Below, piece by piece: positions 23,788 through 34,864 of a stretch of DNA of 64,000 nucleotides. Below the pieces are notes generated by a model. The model was given only the letters and a program-made list of their open reading frames with translations, was not told the origin of the DNA and made no database searches. This stretch comes from Celoporthe dispersa (lineage: Eukaryota; Ascomycota; Sordariomycetes; Diaporthales; Cryphonectriaceae). Both the position numbers and the translations under genes were made by a program. Within the stretch, counting starts at the first letter, position 1. Every line of letters begins with the position of its first letter. The DNA is taken from NCBI GenBank assembly GCA_016584495.1, contig WAID01000003.1:4154001-4218000 (forward strand). Direction: 5' to 3'.

Positions 23788-24432
23788 ATGCTGACGGTAG
23801 TCAAGCCCAAGATCCTCAAAGTCGCTTTTCGTCGGCTAGCCTCAGGGTCGGCAGACGCAACAGGCGAAGAGAACCACAGCTTCGGCCTGGGAAACGCAAC
23901 GCGCAACGAGAAGGACCCGATCAGCTATATCAAGGCAAACACGTTGCGGCTGTACAATATTACTTGGGAAGAGGACGAGACGGTCTGGCTGAAGTGGACC
24001 GAGTCAAAATACACAAGGGACCAGATGCCTGGCAGGATTCCCAAGGAACAGGCCACGCTCTTCGCTGTGGTGATGGACCACAATGAGCCGAAGATGGCAT
24101 CCGACATCGTGTTGGGGGGCCTTTATGACACGGAGAAAGAAGAGCAGGAGAAACCCTATACGGCACAAAGGCAGGCGACCGGCCTGATCACCACCACTCC
24201 TCGCCAATCTTCCACTACGAAGCAGGTTCCCTGGACGGCACCTGTTGGAAGCACCAGGCGTCTTCTGCTGCTCGTTGTGCTGTTCTGGGTCGTCTTTTAC
24301 TACGGCCGGCAGGTTTTGGCCTTGGGGTTGGCAGCGTATTTAGAGGTCCAACGTCTAGAGTTGGAGATCCTGAAGCTGCAACAAAAGCAAGAGCACCGAT
24401 TAAAGATGGCAATGTTGGGGGTTGGTCTATAG
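23788..24432 (+). CDS. Orphan single-pass membrane protein, possible retropepsin-like remnant
   Basis: An uninterrupted frame of 214 codons from the ATG at 23788; the same frame is open back to an ATG at 23674. I recognise no family. A soluble N-terminal region contains WLKWTESK, then LFAVVMDHNE and DIVLGGLY, an order that parallels VEVKWTGSK, SFYVV and KVLLG in the gene at 20992. A Thr/Gln-rich linker leads to one strong transmembrane segment near residues 152-180 (LLLLVVLFWVVFYY), followed by a short heptad-like helix (LEVQRLELEILKLQQKQEH) that could form a coiled coil. There is no cleavable signal peptide. The N-terminus is uncertain and an upstream exon is likely if the domain is complete. 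The parallel to the neighbour comes from my reading and is not a computed alignment. Confidence 0.4.
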   Translation: MLTVVKPKILKVAFRRLASGSADATGEENHSFGLGNATRNEKDPISYIKANTLRLYNITWEEDETVWLKWTESKYTRDQMPGRIPKEQATLFAVVMDHNEPKMASDIVLGGLYDTEKEEQEKPYTAQRQATGLITTTPRQSSTTKQVPWTAPVGSTRRLLLLVVLFWVVFYYGRQVLALGLAAYLEVQRLELEILKLQQKQEHRLKMAMLGVGL

Positions 24433-25632
24433 CTTCAAGCAAGTTGAGAGCGGGTGAGAAGGCAGCGGCGATTCTTGAATAAAAGTTGGTGAGAGCACTG
24501 GACCATGATATATAATTACAGTCCATAGGTCTTGATGTATATAGAGCATAGATGAATAGAATTAGTCCTGAGAATGAGCGCTTCGACTGATCACACAGCA
24601 TAAGCATGGCTGCTGACGGGCTGCGAGAATTTTCTCGCTCACCGGGTGATTACGCGCGCAGAAGACAAGGCATGAGTATGGAATCGATAGGGTCGAGTAG
24701 GTTGAACAAGGACTTAGCTCTCAAATCCTTTTCACACTGTGGACACAGAAATCTGGCCCTCACTGCATGGTCACCTGAAGCCAGATCAACGCGGCCGTCT
24801 GATCGATGCGGATTCCAATCTCATTTGGTTTGCCAGATGCGCAACGTGAATCCCCCCCCCCAAAAAAAAAAACCTAAAAAACCCCTAACAGTACTGGCTT
24901 CAGAGACCAGAAGTAATAGAACTCGCGAGAACCGACATAGTAGACGGTGAGGACAGAGCTGGCGGGGTGCGAGAGGAACGAGTGGCAACATACGTGGCTT
25001 CTGGGCTTCTGGGAAGAAAGGTGATGGGTGGGATCCACTGCTCACCGTATGTTCTATTTTCCTTTGGCGCCTCTGGTCCAAGCATTTTACGCGTCAGGCT
25101 TGTCCTCGTGCATGAACTATTGAAGCTGTGATACCAGCCCCCACGAGGCGTTGCGTTCCAGCTTGGGTAGCCGGGCACCTATCAGTCACCATCTTTTTGG
25201 TTCATTGCAAAGCCACCTCTGCCGCACCATCGAAGCGGCGAGTCCGAATCTGAAGACGATGTCCAGTCAAATAGTCCCTACTGATCATGGGGTTCAAATA
25301 CCACTGATTTCTCTGCCCAAGCTGAAACGAGCGGCGTTGGCGACAAGGACGTGGTGCCCAGGTGCCATCACGAGGCCGGTTTCGAGGAGCGAGGAGGAGA
25401 AGATAGAGAGCCCCACATAGAGCTCAAGAATGCGTTTCAAGATCTGATGGTTTAGGTTCGATAATTGGTCCTATTCCAAAGGTTCTGGGCCACCGTCCTG
25501 CTTTTGAAGTCTTGGATGGACTTTGCTTGGGTCGAGACCGTCGCTGTTCGCCTCGAGCCTGGGACCGACCTGAGTAGATGCCATTCCCGAATTATTCAAG
25601 GCCTCAATTCCGAGCGAACAGCGTGCTAGCGT

Positions 25633-25654
25633 TGTGTGTGTGTGTGTGTGTGTG
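25633..25654. repeat. TG dinucleotide microsatellite
   Basis: About eleven TG units, seen directly, in the gene-poor island. Confidence 0.9.
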
Positions 25655-26689
25655 GTACGGACCAAAGTGCAAAAAGGCAAGATGGCAGGGCGACCTGGAT
25701 GTTTGTCCCGTACGTCGTCTTACACCGGGGAGGCTTAGTCATCCGCATGGGTCTCGTGGATGCGCTCACCTCTGCGGGTGTCTATGAGCAGTGAGGCTGT
25801 TCAATCAGTACTTGGAATGAACACGCATGTCCATAGCTAAGGGACTATGTACCATAATCTATTTAATAGTAAGAAATGCTAGGTGTATGTCTTGTTCTTC
25901 AAGGTGAGTAATTGGGACAGTCACTTAAGCATCTATCCAATCTATCTTTTGCTTATTGGTTAGCTTAAAGCCCAAATCCTTGACTATATCGTATGCCAGA
26001 TTTCTGAATGCTGGATTCCGACAACTGTGCGTTGGTGCTCATAACCTGTTTCAAGGCTTGCAGGGTGACTGGATTATAGCAGTATGATTAGGTATGAAGC
26101 TGAAGTTTACTTGTTATTAATTTCGTTGGCTGGAATACGAAGCTCAGCCATGCTGAAAACGCAGTCAGCAGCCATGCAATAATTATTCGTCCCAGGCTGA
26201 TGTATAGCATTAGCCCGCTGCGGATCAGCTCAGTACTTCCCCTGTTAACTATTACACATTGCACTATTGCGGATTCGGGCCTGCTGTACAGATGCACTGT
26301 GTATTAATACCCTCTGCAACTCGAGCATTGCTTTCTTGGTTCTCTGCAGCTTTCCGGGTCCTGTTAGGAGCTATGGCACTCAATACGCATTGCACCATTT
26401 CGCCTATGGCCACGCTGACCTATTATAGATATACAAATCCCAGGATATCATTTTCAGACTTGGCAACCCTTGCGATAGAATTCTTTCCAGGATGAGGCTA
26501 TGGTCACAAAGGAGAACGAGCAAGAGGCCTCAAAAAATGATAAGGCGCCGCCCTCCTCTATCATATGAATTCCATTACGACTAACTCATCACCCTCCTCG
26601 GCTAGCCTCAAACTAGGAGACGACACAGGCATTTCTGAAATGTCCCCCGAACTCTCAGAAACTAGCAGTGCGTAGTATGGAACTGGTCA

Positions 26690-27180
26690 TTTAGCCGCTT
26701 GTGCCTCAACACTCGCTGGCTGGCCGTGTCTACCGCTTCTACAAGGCTTCTCCCAGCGCAAATAACTCAGAAATACCGAGGCCGCGTGGCAACATATCCC
26801 GAATATAGTGACTACAGCGAACATTATCGCCGTCGTTACCGACACCTAAATAAAGCAATCTCCTAGTATTGAAACGCCTTTCCTGTATGAACTAGCCTTA
26901 GTTTCTGAAGAGAAGATGTCGCCGTGTTCCTAGGCGGAGTGACCAAGAAGGACGCCAAAGCCGATCATGAAGAAATAGAAACCGAAACGGAGCATCATGA
27001 CGGGGATTTGTAAAACGAAAACAACGCCAAAGCGATGGAGTATCTGGTGCTTTCTCCATGGCAACATCGTTTCCTTGACCTTAACTAGGCGCTGTGGCTG
27101 GAAATTGTTCATTCATCGTATACGGTTTTCGCCCGATGATTGCGGCTGAACACCCTAGGAAGCCGGTACATTCATTTCTC
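26690..27180 (-). pseudogene. Possible remnant of a two-helix membrane protein
   Basis: On minus, the frame 27112-26930 encodes a basic stretch followed by a long hydrophobic segment (FGVVFVLQIPVMMLRFGFYF) and stops at a TAG. About 70 nt further, another frame resumes with a second hydrophobic helix (IMFAVVTIFGICCHAASVFL) and a basic tail. The paired-helix layout resembles the C-terminus of several unnamed fungal membrane proteins. No complete gene could be built, so this is a remnant, an unsolved exon pair or chance. Confidence 0.25.
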
Positions 27181-28068
27181 ACACCCTCCTTCGTCATCAC
27201 CACCCACCTTCAACGGCAGACTGAGTTGTCATGTATCGCCTCAGTTATTACTCAGTGTGTTTCCCAGATCAAAGATTGTACTTGGCACCGCTTTTGTTAC
27301 TTGCACAGGCCTTGAATGAGGAAATAATCATAATAATCACTGTAGTTCTCTAGGAAATCTATCGAAGTATGATATCAGTTCGTTAGCACTAAAGCTACTC
27401 AGATGGGTTCTCGAGGCTACTATGGCAAGCTCAAATAGCGCTACGATTCTAGACGTTGACTGCGCGTTACTCTATTAGAATGTATAAGTGGAGGGCCGCA
27501 AGACACCTTTGAGGGTTCGCATATGATGATATCGACTTACAATTCTTGACATTATAAGATACCTACATTATTAAATTTGATTGTACTGGAAATGCTGAGT
27601 ATAACATAGTGAAGGAATGTTTGTTGATCCTCTAACCTAGGAATATCTCTGCCATTTTATTAGATTATCTACCAGCCTGAGATAGTCACTCTTATATTCA
27701 CTTCCTTTTGCTTTCTCAAGTGGAAATCTTGATACCGGTTTCTCACCGTATTACACTCGAAGAAGGCTCTGTCCTGCTCCGATGATGACCAGTTCTCGTT
27801 TCAAATAAGACTGCCACCCCGAGACTTGTACATGCAAGTAGGAGATGAAAAGTCTCGCATTGTTTTTATATCGTGTGTCGATTTTCATAGCTATCTAAAG
27901 ATGTCTATCTTAAATAACTTTAATACATCGCCACGTCAATTATTGTACCATTCAGAATCGAACAATTCCATCCTACAGAAACGCTGCGTATCCGTGTCAA
28001 ATTACACGCCCATTTGTTGTTCCGCAACAAAAACGGATCAGGAGGACAGGCAGGGAGACAGGTTCCCT

Positions 28069-28988
28069 TTAGCCGTAGGTGCAGGAGACGGTGGTGCCAG
28101 ACGCAGTGCAGGTGGACTCCACGCTGGCCAGGAGACCCGAGCGCATGTCGATGATGGTGGCGCCACTGGTGTCGACGGTGGAGCCGTCCTGGGTCGCCTC
28201 GGCGTCGGTGAACTCGACGGAGCCGTAGTCAGCAAAGGTGACGAGGGAGCCGCCCTCCTCAAAGTCCTCGACGATCCACTCGGCGTTGTACTCGCACAGC
28301 TCGGCCGTCTCGACGGAGAAGGTGTGGGTGACAGAGTCGCCGGTGGTCAGGTTCTCGATGGTGGCGGTTCCGGCCCTGAGGCTGGTCGCCTCGACGGTGG
28401 CCTGGATCGAGTCTCCTGCCGAGATGGTGATGCCGCTGAAGTCGATGGAGGCGTGGGGGTACCACTCGTACCAGGCGTCGTAGGTGGTGGTGAGGGCAGT
28501 CTTGGTCCACGAGACACCAGTCTGGAGGATGGAAGTGGCTGTTTGGCATGGTCAGGATATGGCACTCAGGTTGAAGAGAGGTTCGGAAGACCGTCCCCAA
28601 GACTCGAAAGACGTATAATTGAATAGAACAATCCCAAAAAAAAAAAAAAGAAAAGAAAAAGAAAAGAAAAAGCAAACCACATACAGCACGTGTCTCCATC
28701 AATACCAACCCAGGCAGCGCCAGATCCAGTGGTGGAAGGCGTCGGCACAGTGAAGGCGGCAGTCACACCAGTGTACCCAGTTCCCACAAGAACGGCACCG
28801 GACCAGTTGGAGGAGTACGAGACCATGGTGTCGTTGGTAGCCTGGTCGGCCGGTGCATCAATCTTCTTGTTTGGGTTCGAGTGGCGGCGGGCAGCCCGGC
28901 TCTTTGCCATCTTCTCGGACCGAGTGGCCGGCGCTGCAATAGCGCTGCCGGCGAGAAGCAGGCCGCTGGCGACGGTGGTGAACCTCAT
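28069..28988 (-). CDS. Secreted glutamic endopeptidase (peptidase family G1, eqolisin)
   Basis: Two exons on minus: 28988-28685 and 28538-28069, 774 nt in all, or 257 residues. The intron is 146 nt with a GTATGT donor and contains a long pyrimidine (T-rich) tract. A clear signal peptide (MRFTTVASGLLLAGSAIAA) is followed by a basic propeptide of about 30 residues and the mature domain starting near YSSNWSGAV. The catalytic pair of the family is present: Gln107 in ILQTG and Glu188 in AEWIVEDF. The structural motif YDAWYEWYP is also intact. Family knowledge: these enzymes are acid-active, pepstatin-insensitive secreted proteases of filamentous fungi (scytalidoglutamic peptidase, aspergillopepsin II). 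The frame is intact. It lies alone beside a gene-poor island, 10 kb from a PrtT-type regulator, so co-regulation is plausible but unproven. Confidence 0.93.
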
Positions 28989-29927
28989 CTTGGCGGGTTG
29001 ACAGAAAAATACAAGAGCTGGACCGGAGAGTGCAACGATTCCAACAAAGGAATGGTCTGTGTGGGCGGAGGAGATCGAGAACGAACTACAGAGCAGGCGG
29101 CAAGTCTCGAGAAGATGTCTGCGAGATCCAAACTATTATAAATGATTCCCTCTACAAGTTACAAATGTCAAGGCGGATCACCGATCAAAAGTTTACACAC
29201 AGAAGAGGTAAAAAAAAAAAAGTGTACTGGCGGATTATGGAACCTTCCAACTCTGTATGGTGTCCCATTCCAAGTTGGTAGGTGTATCTTGAAATCGGCT
29301 GTTCGGCTTGAGCAGCTTCCTGAATTAGATACTAGGTTCTATATACGAGGCTACAAGCAGAAAAGCAAGACGCAGAATAGATGCATTGGAACATCGGCAA
29401 TAGCTGTGATAACACCCGACCCCCAGCATTTAAATCCGGCCCCCGGGTTTCGCAGAAGACCACGATCCCGATGCTGATATAAGTACCGGGGTATAATTCT
29501 GAACTAGGCAGTCGTATACAGCCCGCTTGCATACGGTGTAGCTAGTATGGAGGAGAGCGATGGGTGATGAAGTCACCGCACAGCATCGCCTGCTGGAGGA
29601 TGCATCGCGCAACCTTGGGACCCGTAGATGCCTGTCACATTGATGCACAGCTCACCAAGGAATGGTGCAGGAAGATTCACCGGCACTCCCGACCACCCCA
29701 AATACTCACCAGAGCATCTTGTTACTGCTCAAGCCGGTGGACCATGGTGACTCTGTAGGTTTTGCCTCGCTCGTAACAGGCTTGAATCTTCAGTACTGTT
29801 CTCGGGTTGTCTCTCATCACTTAAGGGTATCAGACTGCGCCAATCCTCAGTACGCATCAATGATCCGGAGCTCCTCAAACGCCATCTGCCACAACCACCT
29901 GCCATCGCCTGACTTTCTCCCACCACA
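28989..29927. other. Intergenic between protease and glycosyltransferase
   Basis: No gene is seen. The right part is downstream of the GT31 gene and the left part should carry the protease promoter. An A12 run lies near 29211-29222. Confidence 0.5.
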
Positions 29928-31370
29928 CTATCGGCATTCACCACTTAAGCTCCTCACCCGATCAACATGCAGCCCGGACACTCTACCTCGAGCCTCATTT
30001 CCCACCGTAACCCAGGGGCTCATGTGACAGAACCCCTCCTCCTCCTCCCACGTCCACGCCAGACACCCACGGCGGCCCTCACAAAGCCGTAGACACCCAA
30101 CCGCCGCCCTCACCTCCTCCACCGTGGTAGTGTGCTCATCCAGCCGACCCACATGATCCCACCCGGCCCGCAGCGGCGTCCTCTCAAACGACCCCAACGG
30201 CGGCGCCCCGTACATATCCCACAGGTCCACCCACAACACCGGGTCAGCCACCACCCGGAACACCCGCCCGACATCGCCCATCTCCTCGGCCGAGAGCCTG
30301 TGGAAGGTCGCCACGGGCACGCAGAACCTGCCCCCCGCATCCGCGACGCCCACGGCTGCTCGCCGTTGAAGAACCGGCTGCTCCCCTCGTCGATGTGGAT
30401 CCCTAGCTTTCGCAGCGTCCTAGCGAGCAGGCGGTCGCCCCAGGTCTCGGTCAGCGAGGCGCGGCGGGCTTCGGCTGCGCTGGGGCTGTTGGCCTGGGAG
30501 AAGAGGCGCTGGAGCGCGGCGCGGGATAGGGTGATGGATGAGCCGCCGTGGGCGAAGCGCTGTCGATAGTCTCCCACGGCGTTGCCCAGGTAGTGCGGCG
30601 TGGAAGGGTCGAGGTGGCCTAGGACAAGGCTGAGGGAGGGCTGGACGAGGTAAGTGTCGTCGTCCAGCATGATGAACCATTTCTTGTGCGGCATGGTTCG
30701 GTAGGCGAGGTCGAGAGCTGGAATGAACTATTCATTTAAACAGGTAAGTCTAGAACAGAGAGAGGATAAGAGAGAGAAGAGATGTCGGCCAGGTATATAT
30801 TACCTTCATGGCGTCCAGCTCCCATCCAAAGGCACCCGAGAGATTTCTGGCCAGCTCGCCCTCGCCCGCAGCAATAGTCGCCCCAAGCAGCCTGTATTTT
30901 TCTGCGCGGCCAGGGCGCACGCCCTGCTCCACCAGCACACTGTTATCACGACCCTGCACGGCGTCGGAGACGACATCGTGAATCCTGAACCCCACCGGCG
31001 GATCATGGCCCCCCGCAGTCATCTCCGATGTAAAGTCCCCCACGACCAGCACGTTGTCCATGCTGATCCCGATCGGAAGCGCCTCTACCCACGCCAGGGC
31101 CCTCTCCTGTGTCCCATAGCCCGTCTTCAGGATGATGGCCACATCAGCCGCCCAGTCCACAGGGAACCGGGGCTCCTCGTACAGCCAGCGGTCGTTCCTC
31201 AGCGGTCCGGTGATGAACCGTCCCGCCCTTTGGGTGTTGAACTGCAGGGAGAGCTTGATGGGGTTGTCATAAGCCAGGGTCGTGTATAGGACCACGAGGA
31301 CCACCGCAGCCGAGAGGAAGAGTCGCAGGTGGGAGAGCGACCGTCGAAGGCGACGCCGACTGAGAGACAT
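29928..31370 (-). CDS. Glycosyltransferase family 31 protein (type II membrane)
   Basis: Two exons on minus: 31370-30804 and 30727-29928, with a GTAATA donor and a GAATAG acceptor. An N-terminal transmembrane anchor follows a basic tail (residues about 12-34), as expected for a Golgi type II enzyme. The catalytic DXD motif is LDDDTYLV at residues 210-217, preceded by MPHKKWFIM. Further fungal GT31 features are PHYLGNAVGDY, FAHGGSSI and the acidic-site region ETWGDRLLARTL. A C-terminal Cys-containing module (CLRLCEGRRGCLAWTW, GFCHMSPW) resembles a PAN/apple-like fold. The frame breaks at 30349-30351, where a G run seems one base short; restoring it gives 455 residues. The acceptor sugar is unknown. 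Family members are beta-1,3-galactosyl or glucosaminyl transferases. Confidence 0.85.
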
Positions 31371-32408
31371 CTCGGGCCCGTCATTACATCCTCAGTATGA
31401 GCATTTCATGCGTGAGGATGAAGTGCGGAAAGGGTTGGAGGTTCCTTGAAGAGAACTGTATTAATACGGAACACTTGAGGCCAAAAAAAAGATTCAACCG
31501 AAAAAAAATAAATAAATCTAGGACTCAAGAGAAGACAGCAGCCGTCATGTTGTGAATCGTAGTTGATATCAAGTTCGGAAGCACTGGAACCCCCCCTCCT
31601 GCTCACTCCGTTCCCAGAGAAGAACATCTGCTGGCAATCAATGGGCATGCACGGTAACGTCACCGACTGGAACGAGAATCCTAAAAATCACTTGACACCC
31701 ATCCCTTGGCGTCTTGGGTGCGTCACGCTAAATACGATCCTCTGCCCGCCAACGTCGTCGCCAATAAGCATTCTCTGGCAGACGGACTTGGTTAGACGCG
31801 CCGAGCGTATGAGATTATACTAAGTTGCCTGCTCCCGCCCGCCCGGAACACCAAGTGTGACGGTCTGTAGGTCTGTCTACTATAGGATAAGTCGTTCATT
31901 TAACACTCCCTGCTTGTACCTGATTTGCAAATACTCGCGACTATTGCTCACAGTTTAGTTTATAGGCGAATCGATGAAAGTGCAAACCGGAAAATATGAA
32001 ATCTTAATATCATCTTCCTCTGCTTTAGTTAATCAAGGCGGCAGACATGAAAACAGCACTGTAGGGTCACAAGGCACCGGAGGAAACCAAAACTAGGGGC
32101 GGGTTCAGTTGTCATTTCTGGGCAAGTACTTACTCAATCTATGTTACCGTTCATCGTTCCCATGACAGTGTAAAGAAACATCCTCATTTGAAATGTACAT
32201 GGGTTTTTCAGTCTCCACAGTCAGCTTGCGCGATCGCCCACCTAGACATGATACTTCAGCTTGCCTCATGGGAGGGCTTGTTCAGGTCTCTATAAGCGGT
32301 AGGACGAGGCTGTCTTGTCAGGACCTCAGGTTGGAAGGTCAAGATGCCCACACGATCGTCGCAGCACATTGCGTCTCGGCACCTATTCTGAGATTGACAC
32401 TTTGATTT
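31371..32408. other. Intergenic, AT-rich
   Basis: No gene could be supported. The start holds the presumed promoter of the GT31 gene, and poly-A runs lie near 31482-31510. The rest lies downstream of the HAD phosphatase. Confidence 0.5.
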
Positions 32409-33542
32409 TTAGTTGTCAACGCCTGGCTGTTTCGCAGGACCAATGTCCAGGTCCTTCTCCTGCTGGATCACCCAGCGGACGGCCTCCCAGACATCGTCCT
32501 GGATCGCAGTAGGCTCGAACCTGGGCGGGCTATCAGCCTTGTAGACTCCAGACTTGACCAGCACGCTGCGCCACGCGGGATGCGCGCCGTGGGCCCCGTT
32601 GGCCAGCAGGGCACCTTGGATATCGCTCTCTGGGTTGTCACCCACCATGTAGACCGTTCGCACCCCAGCGGCGGGCGCCTGGGAGCGGAGCCTGGCGTGG
32701 CAGAGCTGGATCGCGGCCTCGGCGTACTCGTAGGTGGTCGCTGTGGGCTTGCCGCAGGTCCAGACCCGCAGCTTGGCCCTTCCCTGGGTGATTCCGGACC
32801 AGAGGCCCTCCAGGGCAGCATGGAAGCCGCCCTGGGCTAGACGGGGTTGTCCGTGGCTGGTGGCCCACTCCAGGTCCGGGTTGCAGAAGTACAGGTTGGG
32901 CTGGTCATCCTGCTGGTAGCCTGCGTTGTCTAGAGCCGTGTTGCCGTTCTTGGTGGACCGGGTGCCCAGGCGGCCGCCCTCGGACAGGAGGAGGTCCAGG
33001 CACAGCTGCAGGTCGAGGCACCAGTCTCTGGGAGACGAGAACACAAAAATGGCCGAGATGGCGGGCTCCTCGGCAAACCTGTCGTTGAGCTTGCCGTGCT
33101 GGCCATGAGACTGCTGGGTCATCTCGGGAAACGGGTGGGTGCTGGGGAAGTGCTTGACCAGATCACTGCTGGTGAGGACAAAGTCCCGGCCAAACCCGTA
33201 GGCGACCGCCAGCTCCCTGATCTGGTCGCCGTGGCCGCCAAGGACAAGGACATACTTACCCTGGTACTGGTTGACGAACTGCTTGAAGGGGGTGTGAGAC
33301 TGGACGAACTGGTCCTCTCGGATGGGCACACCAATTCGCGCCGACACCCGCTCCGCGTGGGCAAGTTCAGTAAGACCACCGCCGTTGGTGAGCAGGATGA
33401 ACGGGACGGAGTGAATACGCAGCATGTCGAGGGCGGGTCCGGCACTGGGGATGGGCTGCCTACCTCGGACCAGCACACCGTCGATGTCGAAGGCAACGGC
33501 AAACTCCGAAGAGACATTCTCCTCGCCAGGGATGGAAGCCAT
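32409..33542 (-). CDS. HAD-superfamily phosphatase, CECR5-like (subfamily IIA)
   Basis: A single uninterrupted frame of 377 residues. Motif I is FDIDGVLVRG with the nucleophile Asp19 and acid/base Asp21. Motif II follows as ILLTNGGG, and motif IV as MVGDNPESDIQGA near the C-terminus. The cap module between motifs II and III is the C2 type of subfamily IIA. The whole pattern, including GHGDQIRELA and WATSHGQPRLAQGGF, matches the CECR5 group (cat eye syndrome critical region 5 homologues), which is often mitochondrial. No clear targeting peptide is seen on this start, so an upstream leader exon is possible. The physiological substrate is unknown. It is divergent from CRIPT, with 735 bp between the start codons. 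Confidence 0.9.
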   Translation of the reverse strand: MASIPGEENVSSEFAVAFDIDGVLVRGRQPIPSAGPALDMLRIHSVPFILLTNGGGLTELAHAERVSARIGVPIREDQFVQSHTPFKQFVNQYQGKYVLVLGGHGDQIRELAVAYGFGRDFVLTSSDLVKHFPSTHPFPEMTQQSHGQHGKLNDRFAEEPAISAIFVFSSPRDWCLDLQLCLDLLLSEGGRLGTRSTKNGNTALDNAGYQQDDQPNLYFCNPDLEWATSHGQPRLAQGGFHAALEGLWSGITQGRAKLRVWTCGKPTATTYEYAEAAIQLCHARLRSQAPAAGVRTVYMVGDNPESDIQGALLANGAHGAHPAWRSVLVKSGVYKADSPPRFEPTAIQDDVWEAVRWVIQQEKDLDIGPAKQPGVDN

Positions 33543-34277
33543 GATGACTGAGATGTTGGTGCTTCCAGCTAGATCAGCCTGCGGGGCCTGGTCAGAGAGG
33601 CCACTCTGGAAGCCTGAGAAGCGTGGTCGAGCCGGGCTGGTATTGACTCAGGGTAGACTTGATAAGGCAGAAGAATGTGTTGAGAGAAGATGGTGCCGTT
33701 AGAAAATTGGCACGAGACATTATATAGTAGAAATCCAAGAGAGATTGAACACACAGTTCTGTACTATGATTAACGACATGATTGACCAACCTGGCTGTCT
33801 GAGCGAACCAAGGGCTTGGAGCCAAGTATGATGTGTGACAGCATGGCTGTTCCGACTGTTGGAATCGCAGCAGGGACATTGTGAGGTAGTGAACAAGGAC
33901 TTGGTGAAGAAAGAAATCCAAAAAAGGAATAAATGACTTGATCAAGGCCCACCACTTTTATGTACAAGTAAAATGCAGGGGGGAGGGTGGAATGGGGTTG
34001 TTTCCTGGCTAATGAATGTGATGCACAGGGACCCACCCGCTTTCTTACTGCCTGCAGCAGCGGTCAGCAGGAGGACTGACTCCCCTGTTTAGTGTCAAGA
34101 GTGTCTATGCCAGGTACCGTTTCACGTCAGCACTTCAGACCTCTCCACAAATCACCACCGCTTCTGTGACCACCTTCGCCCAGCCATATTCATATTCACC
34201 AGAAACTGGGTCCAGAGCACATTCAATTTTTTTGGTCGCTTCAAGCGTCATACTCTCTTCCTGCATTGTTTTACACC

Positions 34278-34864
34278 ATGGTGTGCGCAAAGTGCCAGAA
34301 ACTGGCCAAGGGGACAACCCTCGCCACTCCTGGGGTGAAGAAGAAGAGTGAAATGTATCATGGGTCTCCCGCAACAGCAGCAGCATCATCATCATCATCA
34401 TCCAAATCAGCAGTACAGGGCCAGTCGGGTATTGGAAAGGTATGATGACCTACCCACAACAAGGAGACATGAGTGAATGAGAGCTAAAGCGACTGGCGGT
34501 GATGTGATGTAGAGCAAGCTGTTGTCAAAGAACGCCAAGAACCCATATGCTCAGTACTCCAGGTGAGTGACGGGACCCACTGGACTGCTTGGTCGTTAGT
34601 GCCAGAGGACTGATGAGGCCTCCATGCAGCTCCTGTACAAAGTGCAAGACCAAGATCACACAGGGCCACAGCTACTGCCACAAGTGTGCATACCAAGCAG
34701 ATCGTAAGTCATAGCCTCTGGGGGGGAAGACACTGTCAGATATTGCATGTCCAAGGTGTGAGAGCTGATTGTTGTGGATAGTCTGTGCCATGTGTGGCAA
34801 GCCAAACAAGAAGGCAACCGGAAACGCTCCACAGATATCTGGACAAAAGTTCTCCCTGAAATAA
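34278..34864 (+). CDS. CRIPT homologue (cysteine-rich PDZ-binding protein family)
   Basis: Four exons: 34278-34439, 34513-34562, 34630-34703 and 34782-34864, 369 nt in all, or 122 residues. The phases fit exactly and all introns use GT/AG. Paired CXXC zinc ligands define the family: CAKC at the start, CTKC, CHKC and CAMC. The motif ARxxxY-like core appears as AKNPYAQYSS before the second pair. Family knowledge: CRIPT is a small conserved zinc protein, first found as a PSD-95 binding partner in animals and later tied to pre-mRNA splicing complexes. The animal PDZ ligand at the C-terminus is absent here (it ends FSLK). A Ser/Ala-rich insert near residues 35-45 is encoded by a TCA repeat and is not part of the core. 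Confidence 0.9.

Larger units (their letters stand above)
24433..28068. other. Gene-poor, partly AT-rich island
   Basis: No intact gene is recognised over 3.6 kb. Composition varies: AT-rich around 25.8-28.0 kb, with a TG microsatellite at 25633-25654 and an A9 run near 24861. A possible broken membrane-protein gene lies on minus at 26690-27180. The stretch separates the orphan genes from the secreted protease and looks like decayed or repeat-affected DNA. No transposase, reverse transcriptase or terminal repeat could be found by eye. Confidence 0.45.

Noticed and set aside
25285..25300. tRNA-like B-box (GGTTCAAATACC)
   Set aside because: No A-box, acceptor-stem pairing or anticodon arm at the correct distance; probably chance.
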